NCBI GenBank assembly: GCA_029931535.1
Contig: JAQPZY010001560.1
Span: 3,224,001 to 3,288,000, forward strand
Direction: 5' to 3'
DNA: 64,000 bases
DNA from: Margaritifera margaritifera
Taxonomy: Eukaryota; Mollusca; Bivalvia; Unionida; Margaritiferidae
In this document: in pieces, positions 59,645 through 64,000 of the stretch
Position numbering within the stretch: the first letter of the stretch is position 1
How the letters are laid out: every line of letters begins with the position of its first letter
Notes under the pieces: model-generated
Databases searched by the model: none
Told to the model about the DNA's origin: nothing
The model's input: only the letters and a program-made list of their open reading frames with translations
Program-made: the position numbers and the translations under genes

Positions 59645-60258
59645 TATTCTGTATCTTCAGGCGGTCGCAGGTATGGCCTTAGGTCCTCTGGAGGCTCGAA
59701 CTTACATCTAACTCTGTTTTTGCACTTTTCCGGAGGGTCGAAAAGATCAGCCACCACTAACTGAGAGAGTGGTGCCCAGAGTTTAAGTGGAGGTACCGCA
59801 AGCTTGAACATTTCAATGGCGCAGTTTACGAGCAAAACTGCTAATGGTATGGGGCACTCTGCAAATTTTTGTCCCATTTTCTTTAAGTTCTCTTTCGATG
59901 GTTGAATTTGTTTCATCTGTTTGTCCGAAATTTTTCCTCCTGATTTTATTTGCTTGGCTGCGTCTAAGGCCGTGCTGAAGTCAAAATGAACATTTCCGGC
60001 AGTATGGCCTGTCGAGTCTTCCACGATGTTTGAGATGTTAAGTGGGTCGTACTGGTTAATGACCCAATGGTCTGCTTCGTGTATCCAATCTTGTTCCTTC
60101 TTGGGTCTTCTGCGAGTATATTGTTGTTGTTGTTCTCGTCGTTCTTTTTGAGGTGCGACTGCGGAATGCGCCGCTTTATATGCTAGAAGCGCGGACGTGA
60201 AGGAAAACATCCCTTTTTTTTCCAAAGATAAAATTTTATCAAACACACACCACACCAT
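59644..60258 (-). CDS. Gene B: unrecognised 204-residue protein, paralogue of A
   Basis: Not recognised. The last 75 residues align with gene A without large gaps: KFAECPIPLAVLLVN, LKLWAPLSQLVVADLFDP and FEPPEDLRPYLRPPE. A basic Gln/Arg/Lys stretch (QQQQYTRRRPKKEQ, about residues 43-56) precedes it. The N-terminus is uncertain: Met1 lies inside a local CACACACC-type repeat, Met17 (60,210) is a second candidate, and a TATAAA box plus the CAGTCGCACCTC start motif fall inside the frame at 60,180 and 60,161. If those are the real promoter, translation would start further down, where the first Met is after residue 100, or at a non-AUG codon. Neighbour genes lie on the same strand with about 0.9 kb (A) and 0.2 kb (C) spacing. 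Confidence 0.6.
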   Translation of the reverse strand: MVWCVFDKILSLEKKGMFSFTSALLAYKAAHSAVAPQKERREQQQQYTRRRPKKEQDWIHEADHWVINQYDPLNISNIVEDSTGHTAGNVHFDFSTALDAAKQIKSGGKISDKQMKQIQPSKENLKKMGQKFAECPIPLAVLLVNCAIEMFKLAVPPLKLWAPLSQLVVADLFDPPEKCKNRVRCKFEPPEDLRPYLRPPEDTE

Positions 60259-60385
60259 CCATTTTTTGATATTATTTACAAATCAAAACACACCACACAA
60301 TCCATTTTTATTTATTTTTTATCAAACACACACCACACCATCCTTTTTTTAAATTTGTATCAAACACACTCTACACACCTATATA
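60237..60385. repeat. Four tandem ATCAAACACAC units
   Basis: Units of about 38-45 bp begin ATCAAA(A)CACAC(A)CC(A)ACACAATCC or variants and are separated by T-rich spacers. They overlap the first codons of the open frame of gene B and fill the space up to the gene C stem-loop. Confidence 0.8.
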
Positions 60386-60426
60386 TGGCAATCATAAAAA
60401 AATTAATCTTTTCTTGATTAATGGGT

Positions 60427-60442
60427 GGCCCTGAAAAGGGCC
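60427..60442 (-). terminator. Histone mRNA 3' stem-loop of gene C
   Basis: On the minus strand GGCCCT-TTTC-AGGGCC, identical to that of H2B, including the preceding AAAC. It begins 21 nt after the gene C stop. CAAGAAAAGA, about 9 nt downstream, is a good candidate histone downstream element. Confidence 0.92.
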
Positions 60443-60462
60443 GTTTGGTTTTTGGAGTGTAT

Positions 60463-60735
60463 CTAGTGGTGCGGGCACCTCCCTGGCTTGGCCCGACACG
60501 CGGGACACCTTCCCCTCCATGTTGCTGCACTCATGCAGCGCTTGGTGTTGTTAAGAGTAAACGGAGGATGGTCCGCTTCCGACTCCCAATTTTCCTTCTC
60601 CTCCATTATCGGATGCGGCCTGATGGGTATCTTGTTTTCCTTCTCCTCCTCCTCCCTCTTCTCCACTTCATGGAGAAGGTGCCACGCCACCTCTAGATGT
60701 ACTCGTATCTGTCTAATAATTTCTGTCTTATTCAT
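60463..60735 (-). CDS. Gene C: short unrecognised protein with Cys/His end
   Basis: A 90-residue frame from MNKTEIIRQIRVHLEVAWHL; the in-frame ATG at 60,807 would add 24 residues (total 114), but that ATG lies inside promoter hairpin P4, whose counterparts in other genes are non-coding, so I prefer the inner start. The first 35 residues could form an amphipathic helix running into an acidic-basic KREEEEKEN stretch. The end is KRC...WRGRCPACRAKPGRCPHH, with four Cys and two terminal His that might bind a metal. I do not recognise a family. The canonical histone 3' stem-loop and purine element right behind the stop are the strongest sign that it is a real gene. Confidence 0.6.
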   Translation of the reverse strand: MNKTEIIRQIRVHLEVAWHLLHEVEKREEEEKENKIPIRPHPIMEEKENWESEADHPPFTLNNTKRCMSAATWRGRCPACRAKPGRCPHH

Positions 60736-60784
60736 GTTGATGAATAAACGGGGTAGCTCAAGTGATGATGATGGTTGATTTTGA

Positions 60785-60814
60785 GTCGTGTGCGGCCATT
60801 CGGCCATGGACGAC
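60785..60814 (-). promoter_or_regulatory. Nested hairpin P4 in the gene C promoter
   Basis: Outer arms GTCGT/ACGAC, inner arms GGCC-ATTC-GGCC, with TAAATAG directly 5' in minus-strand sense, as in P3. It contains the ATG at 60,807. Confidence 0.75.
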
Positions 60815-60826
60815 TATTTACCCCTA

Positions 60827-60920
60827 TTGCGTGCGAAGCACGCAATGAGGGATTAGACTGTGTGCTACGCACACTTATTATTTTCGTCTAGTGGGTTACA
60901 GAGCTGCAATCCACTAGACG
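60827..60920. promoter_or_regulatory. Dyad cluster upstream of gene C
   Basis: TTGCGTGC-GAA-GCACGCAA (60,827-60,845), GTGTGC-TAC-GCACAC (60,860-60,874) and CGTCTAGTGG...CCACTAGACG (60,885-60,920), all perfect stems. CTGTTC-ATA-GAACAG follows near 61,050. Confidence 0.7.
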
Positions 60921-61360
60921 GGTTTGATGCGTGTATGGACGCTATTTTCGCACCGCTCCATCACTACATGGTTTCCCCACTAAAGGGTTCATTGAAGGAG
61001 TAATATGGAGGGGTGCGTGTATTTAAATTCTAAGTTTTTAGAATATTTTTCCTGTTCATAGGAACAGAACCACAATGTTTAAAGGATTACTTATTTGTTG
61101 AGTTGACTCTGTCAGGGCGAGGAAAAGGAGGCAAGGGTCGGCTGGCTGCGCCGTCGCGTCTCAGAGGGCTCCGGCTGGTCCAGGGTTATTTAACGTTTAA
61201 TGACTTTGATGGTTTTTGCCGAAAGAATAAAAGAATTGTTGAAGTGTAACCAATTTTGAAGATTATGTTTGTACCATATGGCTGTGGTTATTGATTAGTG
61301 GAAAGAGAGGAAAAAAACAAAACAAAAAAAAACAAAGTTTTGGTTTTTAATTTTTAAAGT
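60921..61360. other. Upstream region of gene C
   Basis: Contains CATGGTTTCCCCACTAAAGG (as in the 57.1- and 59.1-kb blocks) and a GAGGAAAAGGAGGCAAGGGT element near 61,120 followed by GGTCCAGGG. The H2B upstream region (48,354-48,423) has similar GTGGAAAAGGCGGGGTCGGG and GGTCCAGGG. No gene seen. Confidence 0.5.
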
Positions 61361-61367
61361 TGACACT

Positions 61368-61810
61368 TTGCGTAGCTGGGCCTGATGGTCCGGGATTTAG
61401 AACCACCTTATATTGATAATTTAGTTGTACAGGTTTTTATCTCTTAGTCTTTATTTTTCGTACTTCTTATCCTACTGAATATTAATAACGTTTCAGAGAT
61501 TTGGTAACCGCCTTGTGCAGTTTGGGCCTGATGGTTTGGTCTTGGAACCACCTTATGCGTTTAATTTACGTGTTTTTTTAATATCTACCTATATTCTTAA
61601 GTTATATTATCCAATTTGGTGCCACCTTGTGCGGCTGGGTCTGATGATCAGGGTTTATGATCACCTTATATTGTGAATATATTGGGGGGGGGTATAATTG
61701 TTGAGTTTTATATACCATCCTTATGTTCATTTGCGTATTTGATCTCTTTCCAATTGGGTACCACCTTGTGCGGCAGGGCCTGATGATCAGGGTTTATGAT
61801 CACCTTATTG
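61368..61810 (-). repeat. Four tandem covarying-hairpin modules
   Basis: Modules at 61,368, 61,512, 61,627 and 61,765 match those at 48.6-48.96 kb. Inner arms differ: TGGT/ACCA in the first, TGGTT/AACCA in the second, TGATCA/TGATCA in the last two, always between TGATG-type and CACCTTAT-type borders. They lie 3' of LINE sequence on the minus strand. Confidence 0.7.
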
Positions 61811-61889
61811 TCTATTCAGTTTAGGGTTGGAGACGTCTAGTATTTATATATAAAAAAAAGGTGAGAGAGAGAAGACAAAAAATAAAAAT

Positions 61890-62275
61890 TAAAGGGGGAC
61901 TATCTTAGGACTAGTCTTCCAGCCCCAACAAGGATTCAGTCCTGGAATGCCCGTATTATGCCAGGCACCAGTGCTTTGAGTAGCAGAAAATCCTACGATC
62001 ACTCTCACCTTGAGGATACGCAGGGATTCCACCCAGGTGAATGCTAGTATGATACCTAGCACCTGTTTAGAAGCGTGACCGAAAATCTCGCATTAGACCA
62101 GAGCCCAATCCGTTCGACAGAGGTTAAGGTTAATTGTTTTAGTAGGGGATCAGTGTTAGGTAGACAGTTAGTTAAGTAGAAAAATAGAGGAAAGAAAAAA
62201 CAAAAAAAAAAAAAATGGGCAGTTAATTCCCGGTGCTAAGTCCGTTTGTGTTTGCTTTAATTTATATCCCCTAAT
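61890..62275 (-). other. LINE leader-like segment
   Basis: Bases 61,970-62,110 match the leader of LINE copy 1 at 56,264-56,402. With the 3'-type modules immediately to the left, this could be an internally deleted LINE copy, 5' leader joined to 3' end, next to LINE copy 2. The remainder is A-rich low complexity. Confidence 0.45.
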
Positions 62276-62279
62276 CTTT

Positions 62280-64000
62280 TGTTATGAGTTGAATTTATTA
62301 GACTTGACCCCAGATCTTATCCATGGGAGTGGAGATTCTCCATCCCCGGGGGACCGAGATTGGTTCGTCTTTGCGTACCTGTATCCCCTAATGGCCCGGC
62401 ATCCCAATCCCTTCCTCTCCCGCCCCCGGATCTTGGGTTTGGCCTTGTATGATATTATTATTTCTTCCTTTGTTGATTATACTAATTTAAAATGTTTCCC
62501 CTTTTTCCTGTGTACCCCACTATATTTGTGTATACGGATTTAATGTTTTTATTACCTTCTTTGAGGAAATCCAAATATGTAGTTGGGGATTTTATTGTAT
62601 TTATAACAGATGTTAAAAACATGTTCCAAGGTTTCAGGTGTGGGCAGTTAATTCCTGCTGTGTTTAGTCCCGACACGTATTTTCCAAAGCTATTTGCTAA
62701 AAGTGTTTTATCCGCTTTTATCCTATTTATGATTTTGTAATCCTGCGGATTTGCCAAGATTGGTTGTTCAATATTTCTATTTATTATCTTGTGCAGATCG
62801 TAAAGTCTGCGCCCTTTATTCGATTTGTCCCATTCCGACTGCCATTTTAGATTGATTTTTTTCTTGATGATACTATAAATTTCCTGGACACTGTATTCCA
62901 GATTTTGAATTACGGGCTCATTTAGATTGTATTTAGCTTCTCTATCGGCCCTCTCATTTCCAGGGATGTTTATATGAGAGGGCACCCACATAAATTCCAC
63001 AGCTTGTTGGTTATGGTCTAATATTTTAAGTTTTTGTTTAACCTCTCGAAGTAGGTTTTCTCTGCTGGTGGAATTCCCTGATTCCAGGGAGCGCAGCACA
63101 CTAAAGGAATCGCTAATGATCACTGTTTTTTGTTTTTTGGTTTCTAGGACCCATTCAGTTGCTTGTTTTATGGTCCAGAATTCCGTTGTATAAATAGAGC
63201 AGAGATCAGGTAGTCTCGCTCCTAGTGTGATGCCCTCCCCAGGGATAACCACTGCCGCTGCAGTGCGTTCTGGGTCGGGGGATTTTGAGCCATCTGTATA
63301 TATGGCGGTGTATCCATCGCATTTAGTCTCTATTTCTTCAAGAATTTTTGCCCTCATTTCATTCGGGTGTTCATTTTTGTTTCCGTATTTTAATGCGTTT
63401 AAATTTATTATGGGGGGCTTATTTGTCCAGGGGGCGCTGTCTGGGTATTTTATAATTTCCGCCTGGAGATTTTGCATGTTTAGTTCTTTCTTTAATCCTT
63501 GAATTCTTTTTCCTCCTGGTAGGTTTTTAATTAGTTTGTGTCGGAATGGTTTGTCGCATTTATTTAGGGCTTTTTGGGTAAGATGAGTTTCGGGGTGAAC
63601 AGAGATCCTGGCATTGTATCTCAGTAGGAGTTAATCCCGTCTTAGATTGAGGGGGGGGGGGGTTCTCCTGTTAGGACATTTAGCTCTTCCCCGGATATGT
63701 TCCGGAGAGCCCCGGTGCATATAATCAAAGCTTTCCTTTGAATCTTATCTAATTTTTGTAGACTATTTGGGCTAGCCGAGATGTAGGCTTGACACCCATA
63801 GTCTAATTTGGACCTAATTAAGTTTCTGCAGAGGGTGAGGAGGGTTGCGGGGTCCGCCTCCCAGTCGGAGCCTTTAAGGTTCCGGAGGAGGTGTAGGTCC
63901 AGTCCGCATCGTCTCCCTAGATCTTCAATATGTTTTTCCCAGGTCAGATGCTCATCAAAGAGCATGCCTAGGAATCTTGCATATTTTTCGAATTTGATTT
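62280..64000 (-). mobile_element. I-type LINE, copy 2 (runs off the window)
   Basis: Minus-strand element of the same group as copy 1 but a different subfamily, clearly diverged at protein level. Only the RT thumb, RNase H and C-terminus are inside the window. Its left end is inferred from the A-rich sequence near 62,200. Confidence 0.75.
62482..64000 (-). pseudogene. LINE copy 2 ORF2, C-terminal part
   Basis: From the right edge: RT thumb (LFDEHLTWEKHIEDL, then SKLDYGCQAYISASPNSL), then RNase H with all catalytic landmarks (YTDGSKS, YTTEFW, ISDSFSVL, SHINIPGNERADREAK), then a broken C-terminal zinc finger. Lesions: a run of 13 G (plus strand, about 63,650-63,662) that shifts the frame after LTGEPP; a TAA at about 63,630 where copy 1 has Glu; and a short deletion in the zinc finger after NCPH (about 62,650) that shifts the frame again. 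It is inactive in this form, although the RNase H segment alone remains open for 331 codons. Confidence 0.88.

Overview
The window is invertebrate nuclear DNA, most likely from a mollusc such as a bivalve. It is AT-rich, full of microsatellites, has decayed LINEs of the L1/Tx1 and I types, tRNA-derived repeats, a long satellite array, and one intronless histone H2B gene of ordinary animal type. The mollusc assignment is an inference from repeat content and H2B, not a proof.

Layout. Bases 1-8.6 kb hold no gene I can support: microsatellites, small fold-back and palindromic elements, and two tRNA-like relics. Bases 8.9-11.9 kb are a minus-strand L1/Tx1-type LINE relic (endonuclease, reverse transcriptase, C-terminal zinc finger). 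Its RT carries an in-frame 36-bp repeat in seven copies, and a 200-bp piece of the neighbouring satellite sits between its endonuclease and RT parts. Bases 12.0-47.0 kb are a direct tandem array of a unit of about 3.56 kb: a partial copy, a divergent copy, a copy with a 0.75-kb deletion, seven full copies and a truncated last copy. The right-hand copies are nearly identical and the left ones are older. The array ends at about 47,039 in a short inverted copy of itself. I found no convincing protein-coding gene inside the unit.

Bases 47.6-61.2 kb are the most interesting part. Minus-strand intronless genes are arranged like replication-dependent histone genes: H2B, an unrecognised 346-residue protein (gene A), an unrecognised 204-residue protein (gene B) that shares a C-terminal domain with A, and a short Cys/His-ended protein (gene C). 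H2B, A and C each end in a 6-bp-stem, 4-base-loop element of the histone mRNA 3' type followed by a purine-rich stretch; B has a degenerate version at its stop codon. H2B, A, C and one orphan site share a nested hairpin of about 30 bp whose paired bases co-vary, lying next to an A/T-rich TATA-like box, with arrays of perfect 3-base-loop dyads beyond it. Genes with no histone similarity therefore appear to use histone-like promoter and 3'-end signals. This is the best candidate here for an undescribed system.

Two related I-type LINEs (endonuclease, RT, RNase H; gag-like ORF1 with zinc knuckles) lie in the same orientation. One is a nearly full-length, lightly mutated copy at about 48.6-56.5 kb between H2B and the orphan promoter. 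The other runs off the right end from about 62.3 kb. Both are bordered on the 3' side by tandem modules that carry a co-varying hairpin.
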